The notes under the pieces: generated by a model | Databases searched by the model: none | Seen by the model: the letters and a program-made list of their open reading frames with translations, nothing else | Told to the model about the DNA's origin: nothing | Source: Calamus simplicifolius | Lineage: Eukaryota; Streptophyta; Magnoliopsida; Arecales; Arecaceae | Assembly: GCA_900491605.1 (NCBI GenBank) | Contig: UESW01004999.1 | Location: 208,282 to 272,281 of the forward strand | Direction of reading: 5' to 3' | DNA length: 64,000 nt | Translations under genes and position numbers: made by a program | In this document: positions 45,964 through 57,275 of the stretch, piece after piece | How positions within the stretch are numbered: the stretch's first letter is position 1 | How the letters are laid out: each line of letters opens with the position of its first letter

Positions 45964-46666
45964 TATATTATAAAGGCTTGCAAAGTTTAAAGAGTCCATG
46001 ATGGTTATGTGTTGCCATTTTCTCTTTCGCTCATTGTCCCGGGCCTTTTTTTGGATTTGTTTTCAGAGTCTGGCATTTGAGCTGCAGTGATTTTAGGAAA
46101 CATATTTCAGGGGTTCGTTTTATATAGGAGATTTGTACTTATGTTGTTGGAACTTCACAATAACTGAAGGGGGGCTCTTTGGATGCTGCAAGATACTATT
46201 GGTCCAATAAGAGACCTTCCAGCAGGAGACTTTGTTTTTGAGTTTCAGAGGTGCTTGAATGGTTTCAAGAGATTGGGAGACTGGAAGGTCTCCTTCTAGT
46301 TATTTTCATTATTGGAATTAATGCACTTTCTTCTAGTTTCAATGTGGAAGTTAATGCTGTATTAGAGTTTCTATGAGCTTATGTTCTCTAGGATAGAAAA
46401 CTTTAGAGCTCTCTGCTCTTGAAAAACAAGAAGTCTGAAGATGTAGAGAGATAGATTGCTAAGAAAAATTCTGGAATCAGAGCTCTGCTGTAGCAACTCA
46501 AATCAAATTCCTTTAGTTTCCGCATACATTCATCTTTTAAATTACAACACTCATTGCCATATTGACATTAACATTTGCTTGGAAATAATTCTGTGTTTTA
46601 ACCTTTTTGTTCTTTGAGATTCCCTCTTCTTGCACTATCTTAAATGTTCATGTCATCTCAAATCAG

Positions 46667-46859
46667 ATGCTGTGGTGGTTAAGTATGCAAAAGCGAAGGC
46701 ACATTTGGAAAGTCTGAAGAAGATGGGAGCAACCATTTTACATGAGGTTGATGCCACAAAAATGAAACTTCACAGTGACTTGAAGATGCGGAAGTTTGAT
46801 AGGATTGTGTTCAACTTTCCTCATGCAGGATTTTTAGGAAATGAAACACTGATAATCAA
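46667..46859 (+). pseudogene. BMT5-like exon 2, copy 4
   Basis: Same as copy 3 (Phe in RIVFNF), followed by donor GTATGT and then by intron that does not re-enter the array. Confidence 0.88.
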
Positions 46860-46882
46860 GTATGTATAACTAGTTACTCGTA

Positions 46883-48149
46883 TTATTTGCATCAATGTCC
46901 AGACTTGTTTGACCTATATGTACTTGCATATGAATTCATGTAATAAATATCATCTAAAGTCCCACTTTGTTCATTGCGTAAATTCTGGTGCATTTGTATG
47001 AGCCATCGTATTGTGACCTCGAGAAAATAAACTAGGGTAGGTATTCATTCAGTAAAAACAGTTGTGTATTTTCAAAACTTTTATAGACACATCCGGTTTA
47101 CATCATTTGTAATCATACTTAATTATAGAATGATAACATAGTACACTTATAATCAAGATCTGCGAAATCAGTACTAAAAAAGTATACTGGTACATTATTG
47201 GTTCTATATGATATGATCGATATGGTATGATATGGATCCAGCACTGAGGCAGAAAATTAGTATATTTTTTCACTCTCAGTTATATTACTATTCCATATCA
47301 GACAGTATGGGTCCAAGTGGTCTGGGATGGTTTGAATTGGTTTGATTGATATCGAATCAAACTTCAATACCATTCTAGGATCTTACCAGTGTATTCGATC
47401 AGCACGGGTGGGTACGGAAGACCTTACTTATAACACATATATGTAATTGGCTTCTTTTTTTTATGAAATCATTTATATATAGGGCCTCTATTTGTTTCTG
47501 TCTTTTGCAGTGCAGTTTACACGTAGAGATGTCTTTCTTAGTTTTAGTTTTATAAAGGCCTTTTATTGATTAGATCTTAGCTTCCTCCTTTATATTCCTT
47601 GCCATTTTACTTCTGCAAGTTGTAGCTCTCTGATTATATTCATGTCCGTCTCCTTGATGTTAATGTTTCTAATTAATGATGTCTATATACCCTTCTCTTT
47701 TGAATCAGATAACAATCAATTTTGGCCATAGTGACCGTTTGTGTGCAACGAAATAACTCAAATCAAAATAAAATTTTAAGGGCATGCATGATTAATATAA
47801 TCTAGATAATTCTAACAATGGATACCTAGTATTGCAGAGGATAGGAGTTTGGAGATAATCTTGAATAATAAGCTAATTTCTATCAAACTGGTTTCAGGGA
47901 AGGAGTTTCTTGTGACAATTTATAATTGTAACAAGATGATGCAGAATGAAGAATTAAGTAGTATTACAAAGATATTAATGAAATGATGCAAGGATTCATG
48001 TTACAAAAACAGAAATTATATGTAGCAGCATAAATATAGTTATGAGACTATATATAGTTTGACTAGTTAGCTCTATCGATGCCATAGACATGTACGCAAT
48101 ACCCTTTTTCTTTTTGCAAGAAATAGGAAGGATGGATGCCTATTAGAGA
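46883..48149 (+). other. Presumed intron or intergenic sequence
   Basis: AT-rich, no exon of the BMT5-like family recognised. A stretch near 47180-47420 has repeated GATATGG/GGTATGATATGG-like pieces that may be a decayed MITE. Confidence 0.4.
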
Positions 48150-49343
48150 GTCGAAGACAATGGGCATATCAAAGGCCAACATAATAGTCGAAGATGACCA
48201 AATGGTTATAAAAAATTTTCTGAGCGAACGAATAACCGACGAGATCGTGTACATCAATAAGTTAGGTGGCGCTATAACAAGGAAAAGTCTTCAAGATCTC
48301 ATTAACAATGATATGATAATGGACGATGTAAGTATCTCAAGAATCCTTTTCTTGTTGTTGATTTTAGAATATTATTAATCGGTTTATATTGCATTGACAA
48401 ATAATTGATGCCGGCCAGGAGTTTTTGATGAGCACCTAGACAGAGCATCCAGACAGAGCATCCAGACCGATACCATAAGTGAATCATTGCATCAGTTTTT
48501 GCAGCCGCTATGTGTCTGACTTCTCCATTAAGTGCTCATGAACTCGCTGCAACATCAGGGGCTTCAATATTTGACAATGTATCCGATGAAGATAAGGCCC
48601 AATTCTGGTTTCTTTTCACCATAATCAACTCGAATAATTTGCACTAGCATCTGATTGATGTCGACATGGAAAGAAAGGTGTCCATGCACCTGAATTTATT
48701 AAAACGCAATGCTGGTACAAGGCCAATGCAAAGAAATGACATCAAACTTTGATGGACGAGTTTGATGTCATTTCTTTGCATTGGCCTTAAACCTGGCGTT
48801 GTGTTTTAATGAATTCAGATGCATGAACACCTTTCTTTCTATGTCGACAGCAATCAGATGCCAGTGCGAATTATCCGAGTTGATTATTATGAAAAGAAAC
48901 CAGAATTGGGCCTTATCTTCATCGGATACATTGTTAAATATCGAAGCCCCTGATGTTGCAGCGAGTTCATGAGCACTTAATGGAGAAGTCAGACACATAG
49001 CGGCTACAAAAACTGATGCAAAGATACACTTATGGTATCGGTCCGAATGCTCTGTCCAGGTGCTCATCAAAAACTCCTGGCCGACATCAATTATCTGCCA
49101 ATGCAATGTAAACTAATTAATAATATTCTAAAATCAACAACGAGAAAAGGATCTTGAGATATTTACATCGTCCATTATCATATCATTGTTAATGAGATCT
49201 TGAATACTTTTCCTTATTATAGCGCCACCTAACTTATTGGTGTACACGATCTCCTCGGTTATTCGTTCGCTCAGAAAATTTTTGATAACCATTTGGTCAT
49301 CTTCGACTATTATGTTGGCCTTTGATGTGCCCACTGTCTTCGA
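48150..49343. repeat. Long palindrome: arms ~590 bp, 12 bp loop
   Basis: Left arm 48150-48747 is the inverted copy of right arm 48760-49343. The centre reads GACATCAAAC, a 12 base loop TTTGATGGACGA, then GTTTGATGTC. Both arms encode the same Ulp1-gene peptide in opposite directions, for example KANIIVEDDQMVIKNFLSER on plus at about 48169 and on minus ending near 49300. The arms differ by scattered substitutions and short indels, and the left arm has a duplicated CCAGACAGAGCAT unit near 48440-48470. Confidence 0.92.
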
Positions 49344-52300
49344 CGACTTTCTAGGATGGGTTGTCTTATAAGAATCTCCTCTAACCTTGGATGCCTTATG
49401 CTTCCTCAGCTCTTTTTTAACCCTCTTAATAAGTGAAGGCATTCCAACGATTTTTGTGTCCCCATCATTACCCTTTGGTGCAGGGGTACCAAGTTTATTA
49501 TCAGATTTGGACTCCTCTGTTGTCCCAGATAGCAACCCAAGAGGGGGGGGAGGGGGGGTGAATTGGGTCTTTTAAAAATTTTAAACACTTTTGAAGTAAA
49601 ACCCCCAACTTAAAATAAATCACAGATATGCAATAGTTAAGACAGAATATGCAAGGAGAAGATGAAGAGGAAGAGATAAAGAGACAAGCACGGCAAACAC
49701 TGAAATTTTATAGTGGTTCGGTGTACCTACACCTACGTCCACTCCCAAGTACCTCTTGGGTCCACACTATAATCAACCTTGATTACAGCAGAGTTGTTTT
49801 ACAAGATCACAACTCAAACTTGTTGTTTTCCCGGGTGCACAACGAACCCAGTTGGTTTCCAAGGTTCACCAGCATAAAACCTTACACACAAGCAACTGCT
49901 TGCACAAGGCAAACTGCCTCAACTGATTCAATCACCTGATTGACTCAGTTCACAAGAAGAATAAGAATGTTTGATACAATAACTGCTCCTTAAATGAGCA
50001 AATAAGATAAGTTAACTAATCAAACAAAGAGATAGAAATAAAAGCCTGATTTGCAGATTTCTATGGCTTGATTCTTCTCCTCTTTCTTGCTTTTGAATGG
50101 ATCTTCCTTGAGTATTCTCTTGAAGCTCGGAAGAACAGTTGAAGAACAGGAACTAGGGCTTGCTCGTTTGCTTCTTCAAACTTGGAAATCTTCTCAAAAT
50201 GAAAGTGTGAAGATTTGGAATTTCTCTCTTTTCTTTCAGGGAATCAATACGATCTTTCATTTGATTTTTTCCTCTGATTTTCTCTCAGATTTTTCTCTTC
50301 TTTTTCTTCTCTATTTTTCTTATTTTTCTCTCTCTTTAAACGGTCATATTCATCATCCTTTTATAGATCCTTCCAATACTAAGAATAGATGAAAACTATC
50401 CGTTAGAATCAAAGTGAAAGAAAAGTTAGGAACAAATAAGGTAATAGCCATTGAGATTTAAAGTAAAAAGTAGGTTTAAAGACGTTCTGACACATCTGAA
50501 AGTTGATTCTGACAATTGGAGTCGGCTCTGACTTTTTTGGGGTCGACTCTAACTTGAAATCCCCAAACAGCCCGATTTGGAGTCTGCTCTAACTTTTCTA
50601 GAATCGACACATTTTGCTTCTGGAGTCGACTCTAACTTTTTTGGGGTTGACTATAATTTGAGATCCGAAAAACCATCTTTTTGTTTTTCTGTTGGAGTCG
50701 ACTCTACAGGTTCCAGGTATCGACTCTAGTCCGTGCCGTTTTCCGCAGTTGACTCTGTGATTCTAGGTGTCGACTCTAATGTCTGCAATCTTACCTTGAC
50801 ATTACAATTGAGTTCCAAACTTGATTTCTCTCGAGATTTTGATCATTTAAACAAGTTATAAACTGAAACATTTAATCAAAATCATTAGTAATTTCATGAG
50901 TTATACTCAAATAGTTTTGTTTATCATCAAAATTAATAATTGGGTCAACATCCTCTTGCCCCTCTGTAGAATGCCCCTCCCCCCTCTTCTCCTCCTCTTT
51001 ATTTTCATTCTCATGCTCTGTTTGATAATCCAAGGAATCCCCTTCCAATATCTTCTCCTCTGTTTTTCATTACCCGACTCAGTTGGACACTCAGAGGAAT
51101 GGTCCTCCTCCCTCTTCTTCTCCTCCATATTTTCATTCCCAGACTCGCAAAGATACTCCAGGGAATGCCCCTCCTCTGTCTTCCCATCTCCCTTGTCCTC
51201 CTCATTTCTTGCATTACTCTCTTTTCTGAGCAATGAACTGAGGAGGCTATCAGCTATGGTCAGCCTATGCCTGACATCGTTGAGTTGATCCTTAACGCAT
51301 GCCAATTCAACCCTCAACTCGGCACAGCTTGCACAGCTATCTGTTGGTTCAGGCGATGCTACTGTCTATTGAGTGAGAAGCCAATGCTCTTATGACAGTG
51401 GTACAGTAGCTCCCTTCATCTGCAAAGAAAGATGATAAACAAATTAATATTAAGTAAAAATATTAACACATTAAATAAAAAAATATGGTCAGAGCAATAG
51501 AGCAATGTATTAGCTTACCAAGTCGTGAGGCTGCATGTTGGCAACCCGAACAGACTGAATCTTCATTTGGTTGTTATACCACTTCAATAGCTGGGGCAAT
51601 TTATTGGGATATGCTGGTGCTCACATTGATGTATGCTCGAGGAATCACGCCTGAACATGATAATTTTGGGATATGAAAAAATGTAATATTAAAAAAATTT
51701 ATACTAAGGACACTCTTTCTGCATCTCAATAATCATTACCACCAGCGCTGCCGAGCATCCGAACAGAATAGACTGCCTCCTAACCTTGTTTGCTCTCTTT
51801 GAGTGGATCAGCTCCTCGGAACGCAAGCAAGTAGCGACTTCTGGGAGAGCCAGAACAATCAACTCCTTGAATGCCGAAGCCCAGTTGATCCTCTCCAATG
51901 GACTTAAGTCATCCAAGTGCTGGATGAGATACCATGGACATGTCTGATTAGACTTTGGAGCCAAAAACATGGCAAACATGTAGGCGATCCAAAGTCTAAC
52001 GGTGTCTTCGACATCCTCCTGTATCTTGGATGATCAGAGTCAAAATTTTAACTTCTCCAACCCTTTTTGTCGAAGATCTAAACCCTGGCCAAATCATCTG
52101 AACAACCTTCCATTGAACAACTGGCTGGACGTGTCGATCTTTTTCCATGAGCTAGAAGACCTAGAATAAGTGCGACTTCATCAGCACTGAATAAGATCGG
52201 CTTGCCATAGAAAATGAACTCGTAGCCTCCATTGTGACATCTTATGATGTCTGCTAGCAGTCACCCGTCGACTGTGAACATCTGCATGTCGACGAAGGCA

Positions 52301-52618
52301 TCAAATGAGTTCCTTCGGATAAGTTTTGTATGTTGTGTAGTAAACCCCATCTTCCAAACCTTCTGAACGTATGCGGTCGGCCTGCAACTATTCTTAAACA
52401 ACTGGGAAGCTTTCACTGGGGTGACTGGAATAAGTTTCATGTCATCGGAAACAGACGGGATAAAACATACTTGTCAGCTGGGTACCATTGTATATGAACT
52501 AGGGTGTCATGACATTTTAAGAGAGGATGTCATAATATCTTAACAAAGGGATAAACATACCCGAAGGAGTCGCATCCTCATTCGAATAAAGAACGATGTC
52601 TTTGCTTTGTTCCGCCAT
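48768..52618 (-). pseudogene. Ulp1-protease-type transposon gene, broken by a palindrome and a solo LTR
   Basis: On the minus strand ATG 52618 starts exon 1 (MAEQSKDIVLYSNEDATPS) with a donor GG|GTATGT at 52561/52560. Further segments: about 52460-51990 (stops present), 51979-51704 (INWASAFKELIVLALPEVA), 51317-50956 (acidic, with coiled coil), then 49512-49134 and 49106-48768. The last has the start of an Ulp1 C48 peptidase core (NSHWHLIAVDIERKVF, with the catalytic His), while the expected Asp in the DSL position reads Asn. The domain ends at the palindrome centre, before the catalytic Cys. Ulp1-type genes of this kind are carried by plant MULE and CACTA elements. It is not a working protease. 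Confidence 0.75.
49518..50950 (-). mobile_element. Reverse-strand Sirevirus solo LTR in the Ulp1-type gene
   Basis: 1433 bp, TGTTGTCCCAGATAGC to ...GGGTCAACA, reverse complement of the element B LTR. It is flanked by a perfect duplication TCCTC (49513-49517 and 50951-50955). Contains the GAGTCGACTC-type cluster at about 50515-50785. No internal sequence, hence a solo LTR. Confidence 0.94.
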
Positions 52619-52879
52619 TTTCTCCTTTTGGTTCTTCTTTGTTCGCGGTCTTCATCCACAAACGAAACCACTCATCTCCATGAATGAAATAGATGGAAGA
52701 AAGAACTATGGAAGAAATTTAGGACACTAGTGGCTTCTTGAGCAACAAATGAAGGACCTCTAGGGTTCATAAATTTTTTTATGCCGACCTTAGAGGAAGA
52801 TGAAAGGACACCAGGAGCGGTACGATCATATCACTGATACGCAAATCCATAACAACCAGCCACATTATGTAACTTTTCT
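52619..52879 (-). other. Presumed 5' flank of the Ulp1-type gene
   Basis: Noncoding on both strands; lies between ATG 52618 (minus strand) and the bidirectional repeat block. Confidence 0.4.
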
Positions 52880-55560
52880 AGAAAAGATGGCATAGCTGAC
52901 TTACTAAGGTGTCGTCGAATTATAACTAGGGTGACGTCAAAATTCCTGCCTAGTTCAAATATATCGTAGTGGTGTCATAAGTTTATACCAAAGGTGTTGT
53001 AATATTTCAACTGGGGTATCATGAACGATACCCCATGAAACAACTTATGACACCCCAGAAAACAACCTACGACACCCTAGAAAATAACTTATGACACCCC
53101 AGAACGACTGTTGCGATACCCTAGTTCTCATATTACGACACTTGAAATGAAACTGAATGTTGTAACATGACGACACCCCAGAAAATAACTTACGACACCC
53201 GAGCTGTCAAATGATGATACCCTAGCTCCAAATGTTAGCTATAGAACTTATGACACCTTAGAAATAATCTGACGATGCCCCAGCCTTACGACACCCAAGG
53301 AAAACAATACAACACTACAGTTACAAACCTTCGACACTCTAGTTCTTTACCCTGGATGTAACCGTTAAGCCACGAACTGATGAGACACTAGAAAGCAACA
53401 AAAGGCTATCGGGCGAATTCCTCCTGGGGTGTCATGGGCCTTCTCTCCAAAGTCCGTTATAAGCACGGGTGTCGTAGCTTTGTAGATAGGGTGTCATAAC
53501 GTTTCAACTAGGGTATCACGAACGATTATCGGGCGAATTCTTCCTGGGGTGTCGCGGGCCCTCTCTTTTACGTCCGTTATAAGCATGGGTGTCGTAGCAT
53601 TGTCGATAGGGTGTCATAATGTTTCAACTGTGGTGTCGCAAAGGATTTTCTGTCGAATTTCTCCTTGGTTGTTGCGGGGCTTTTCTTCAGCGTCCGTTAT
53701 AAGCATGGGTGTCTCGCGTTGTCTCTATGGTATTGTAACGTTTCAACTAGGGTGTCATGAAGATTTTCGGGCAAATTTCTCTTGGGGTGTCACTGGCCTT
53801 CTCTCCAGCATTCGTTATAAGCACGGGTGTCTTAGCTGAAACTGTTCAGGCAGGGCTTAACGACACCAAAGTACACATATTATGACACTGTAGCTAAAAT
53901 TGTTCAGGCAGAAACTAACGATACCCCATGAAGCAACTTACGACACCCATATAAAAAATAACGAGACCCTTTAGCAGTTAAAGACACCCCAAAAAATAAA
54001 CTACGACACCCCGGAAAGCAACAAACGAAGATCGCGAAGGTTATAAGCATGGGTGTCGTAATGTTGTCGCTAGGGTGTCATAATATTTCAACTAGGGTGT
54101 CGCAAAGATTTTTGGCCAAATTCCTCTTGGGGTATCGCAGGCCTTCTCTCCAGTGTCCGTTATAAGCACGGGTGTCTTAGCTAAAACTGTTCAGGCAGGA
54201 ACTAATGACACCCAATGAAAAACTTATGGCACCCCATATAAAATATAACAACACCCTTTAGCAGTTAAAGACACCTCAGAAAATAACCTGCGACACCCCA
54301 GTTCTCATAGCTGTAAACATGACGACACACTAGAAAATAACTTACGACATCCGAGCTGTCAAATGATGACACCCGAGCTCCAAATGTTAGCTATAGAACT
54401 TACGATACCTCTGAAATAATCTGACGACACCCCAGCCTTACGACACCCAATGAAACATTACGACACTGTAGGCCTTTTCGATCGCAAAGGTTATAAGCAT
54501 GGGTGTCGTAGCGTTGCTGCTAGGGTGTTGTAACATTTCAACTGTGGTGTCACGAATGATTTTTGGCCGAATTTCTCCTTGGGTGTCGCGGGCCTTTTCT
54601 CCAGCGTCTGTTATAAGCACTAGTGTCGTAGCATTGTCGCTAGGGTATCGTGATGTTTGAACTGCAGTGTCGCGAAGGATTTTCGGCCGAGCATAACTGG
54701 GGTGTCGTATTTCTTTAACTGAGGTATCTTATTTCTTTAACTTGGGTGTCGCAATACTCCCGACTTTTTTTCTGGGGTGTCATCACTGATTTTTGGCCAA
54801 TTTTCTCCTGCTATGTCGCGAGGCTTTTCTCCAGCATTCGTTTGAAGCGCGGGTGTCATAGGCTTGTAACTACGATATCTTAATAGTAAATCTGGGGTGT
54901 CGTAGCTTTTATGATGATTAAAACGTTACGATACCCCCGGATAGCAACCTACGACACTTTTGATTAAAACAACCTACGACACCCGATAAAACAACCTACG
55001 ATACCCTAGAAAATATCTTACGACACCCCAGAAAGATTGTTACGACACCCTAGTTCTCATAGCTGTAACATGATGACACCCAGAAAACAACTTACGATAC
55101 CCATGGTGTCAAATGATGACACACTAGCTCCAAATGTTAGCTATAGAACTTATGACACCTCAGAAATAATCTGACGGCACCCTAGCCTTACGACACCCAA
55201 GGAAATATTACGACACTGCAGTTACAAACCTTCAACACCTCAGTTCTTATATAATGACACCCCGGATGTAACCGTTAAGCCATGCCCCAACCGTCATCAG
55301 CTCTCATATTGGGACACCCTAGCTAAACCGAATGCCGAAAATTGTAGGACACCCGAGTTGTCAAATGATAACACTAGAGCTATATGGACAAAAATAACGG
55401 GAATATAGGCCGAAACACTGACGATACCCCAGTTCATAAGGTATAACATCCAAGTTAAAAGAGTATGGCATTCGTGCTACAAAACACTAAACTCAAGGTT
55501 TTGACATTCGTGCAGAAAAACATTAAACACTAAACAGTTACAAGTCCAAGAATGTCATAA
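52880..55560. repeat. Bidirectional GTGTCGTAA / TTACGACACCC motif block, subterminal-repeat-like
   Basis: About 2.7 kb filled with a short motif (core TACGACACCC or its complement GGGTGTCGTA) every 15-40 bases. Orientation changes in blocks: about 52.9-53.4 kb forward, 53.4-53.85 reverse, then alternating to 55.4. A longer 110-130 bp unit containing GTTATAAGCA and TTTCAACT recurs near 53450, 53570, 53690, 54030 and 54490. Dense motifs in both directions next to a transposon gene resemble CACTA or MULE subterminal regions, where transposase binds. Confidence 0.8.
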
Positions 55561-56229
55561 CTATTTTGGTCTAAGGATGTTACCTGCGCATTAAACGGTT
55601 TCCTAATGCATTAACTTCCTCTAACGATAAAAATAGTTGGTGTAATAAAGGAACTTTAAAAAGAAGTGGGAACAAGAACTTTTTACTTTCTGCTGTGGAT
55701 GACATTTTCTCCAGAAGATTATGAAGAAGTCTTTGGTAGCTACGTATTTCAGCCTCAAAGCTGAAATAATTTCTTTCGACCAAAAATCAAAATAGGAGGA
55801 AAACCTAACACCGGACTCTCAGAGCGAGGGCTCAAGATCGTGCTCAAACCTTGGACTGATTCCTTGCATCCGAAAGCCAGAGCAAGGGGGAAGAATGTTT
55901 TAGAATCGAAAAGAGTTTTTCTTGCTGTCCAAGAAAAAATGGCGGTAGAAGTAGGCTGGTGGAAAAGGGCATTTTCGTTTGCACACTAATTTTAAAATAA
56001 AGGTGAAGCTCTTTTAATGGACGTCATGATCAGAACGTAACATCGTATCAGAGCCATCCCATCACGCATTGTCAGTCCACGCAGGATCCACGTGGACCAA
56101 TAAGGAGAGGGGTGTAGCCCACGTAGGACTTGCTGCACCGGAGGCGGTGTACAAAGACTTTTCCTTTGGATCGGTGTTAATCTTAGTTTCTTGGGGAGTT
56201 TTTATTTTTTTATTTGGGCTTCCGCGATA
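55561..56229. other. Noncoding, with a primer-site-like sequence
   Basis: No supported gene. GTATCAGAGCC at 56045-56055 resembles an initiator-Met primer site after an LTR end, so a decayed LTR element internal start may lie here, fused to the RNase H fragment that follows. Confidence 0.35.
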
Positions 56230-56442
56230 GTTTTCTTCTTCAAGAATGACAAATATTCCATAGATGCTAAACATATGGAATTAAATTACTTTACTGTAAA
56301 GGAGAAGGTCCAGAAACAAAGAGTGTGCATTGAACATATTAGAACGGATCTTATGATTGCAGATCGTTTAACTAAAGGTTTACAATCAAAAACATTTAAA
56401 GAACATATACATAGAATGGGTCTTTGTTGTATTGAAGATTGA
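56230..56442 (+). pseudogene. Copia RNase H C-terminal fragment
   Basis: The frame ending TGA 56440-56442 contains NYFTVKEKVQKQRVCIEHIR, ADRLTKGL and HIHRMGL, the conserved end of Ty1/copia RNase H. No upstream RT is present, so it is a truncated remnant. A tandem copy of ATTGAAGATTGATTATGATG follows at 56432-56488. Confidence 0.8.
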
Positions 56443-56488
56443 TTATGATGATGTTATGAATTGAAGATTGATTATGATGATGTTGTGC

Positions 56489-56960
56489 CACTCTTGAGCT
56501 CATTAATATGATATGTTTCTGGTTTTATTTATTATTTCTTGTTTCTTATGCTTGTATACACTTAATGTTTTGAACAAAAAATTACTGTGTCTTTAAGACA
56601 ATTAAGTGGACATTTATATATTTATAGATATTTAATCCCCATGTTGGGTCTAGGATTAAACTGGATAAAATTTAAAAGTTATTTTGATATGATGATTTTA
56701 AAGATTAAAATAAAAAAAAAATTATGTTGTAGGTATCCAAGCACCTAATAGTTGATTTATATTTTTGAATTAGTGCTAGAAGGTAAGGAAGCCATTCATT
56801 ATGATTTTATGAATTATTAAAGTATAAAAATTTTGAATTTAAATGATACATAGTGTATTATTTGAAAAATAAAAAAATAAATTTGGTACTACATACCTGC
56901 AAATGATTATTTTATATAGTTATTTGAAAGTGCTAATTTTTGATAAATTATTTGGTACCC
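56489..56960. other. AT-rich, no gene seen
   Basis: Probably the 3' untranslated/LTR remainder of the copia scrap; no boundaries identified. Confidence 0.35.
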
Positions 56961-57275
56961 TTACATGAAATGATTATTTGACACTTCTTGGCTAGTGACA
57001 GTTGCAAATATTTTCTCAGTTTCACCATGACAGTTCCAAACATCGTACCCAGGAACAAATACCTTTTTACACAAGTGTACCTTCACAGTTTCAACATCTC
57101 TATAGGCTTTATTCTTACACTTGCATAAGTTGCAGGGGCACCTGATCCTAGGCCTATCCATCCATTCGGGTTGACTACATGCAAATGCTATAAATTCTTC
57201 CAATCCATTCAGAAAATCTGGATTAAGCAACCCATCTTTTAACCTTACATACATCCACGAGCGAGCCCCGCTCAT
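56961..57275 (-). pseudogene. CACTA (En/Spm) transposase-associated domain, isolated
   Basis: From ATG 57275 the minus strand gives MSGARSWMYVRLKDGLLN, then a Phe-Ile-Ala-Phe-Ala segment, the Cys cluster IRCPCNLCKCKNK, a VKVHLCKKVF segment and WNCHGE. This matches the zinc-binding transposase-associated domain (PF13963) at the N-terminus of CACTA TNPD proteins, which is about 70-80 residues. The rest of the transposase is absent downstream (56960 to 56445 shows none), so it is a fragment. Its intact first 100 codons could be one exon. Confidence 0.82.

Larger units (their letters stand above)
30907..46859 (+). pseudogene. BMT5-like (DUF2431) methyltransferase gene, disrupted; exon 2 present four times
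   Basis: Exon 1 (30907-31050) and exon 2 (38469-38661 and three further copies) together resemble plant At4g26485-like proteins of the BMT5-like/DUF2431 family, predicted SAM-dependent methyltransferases related to yeast 25S rRNA m3U methyltransferase BMT5. The splice phase fits: exon 1 ends with G and exon 2 starts AT, giving one Asp codon. Intron 1 contains copia element C and, through tandem amplification, three more LTR pieces. Exon 1 carries a one-base deletion. No third exon is recognised down to the Ulp1 region at 48150. The gene is therefore most likely a pseudogene, unless the shift is a sequence error. Confidence 0.8.
35953..46882 (+). repeat. Fourfold tandem array of a host-exon/copia chimeric unit (~2.73 kb)
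   Basis: Units: 35953-38684, 38685-41418, 41419-44151 and 44152-46882 (2731-2734 bp each). Each contains the C RNase H C-terminus, 3' UTR, 3' LTR, host intron with TATAT, BMT5-like exon 2 and the start of the next intron. The junction between units reads CTCGTA|AGTGG: host intron end joined to copia RNase H. The last unit instead continues CTCGTA|TTATTTGC, the true intron. Only unit 1 is attached to the rest of element C. This is a head-to-tail duplication, with one shared A at the breakpoint, later expanded. Confidence 0.95.

Noticed and set aside
46883..48060. Exon 3 of the BMT5-like gene
   Set aside because: Looked for the downstream conserved part of the family in all forward frames and saw none; not reported.
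48136..48378. Separate plus-strand gene encoding the KANIIVEDDQ peptide
   Set aside because: It is the inverted left arm of the palindrome, a copy of the minus-strand Ulp1-type gene segment, without its own start context.
52880..55560. Possible CRISPR-like array because of short regularly spaced motifs
   Set aside because: Motif is about 10 bp, in both orientations, with degenerate copies and irregular spacing in plant DNA; not a CRISPR.
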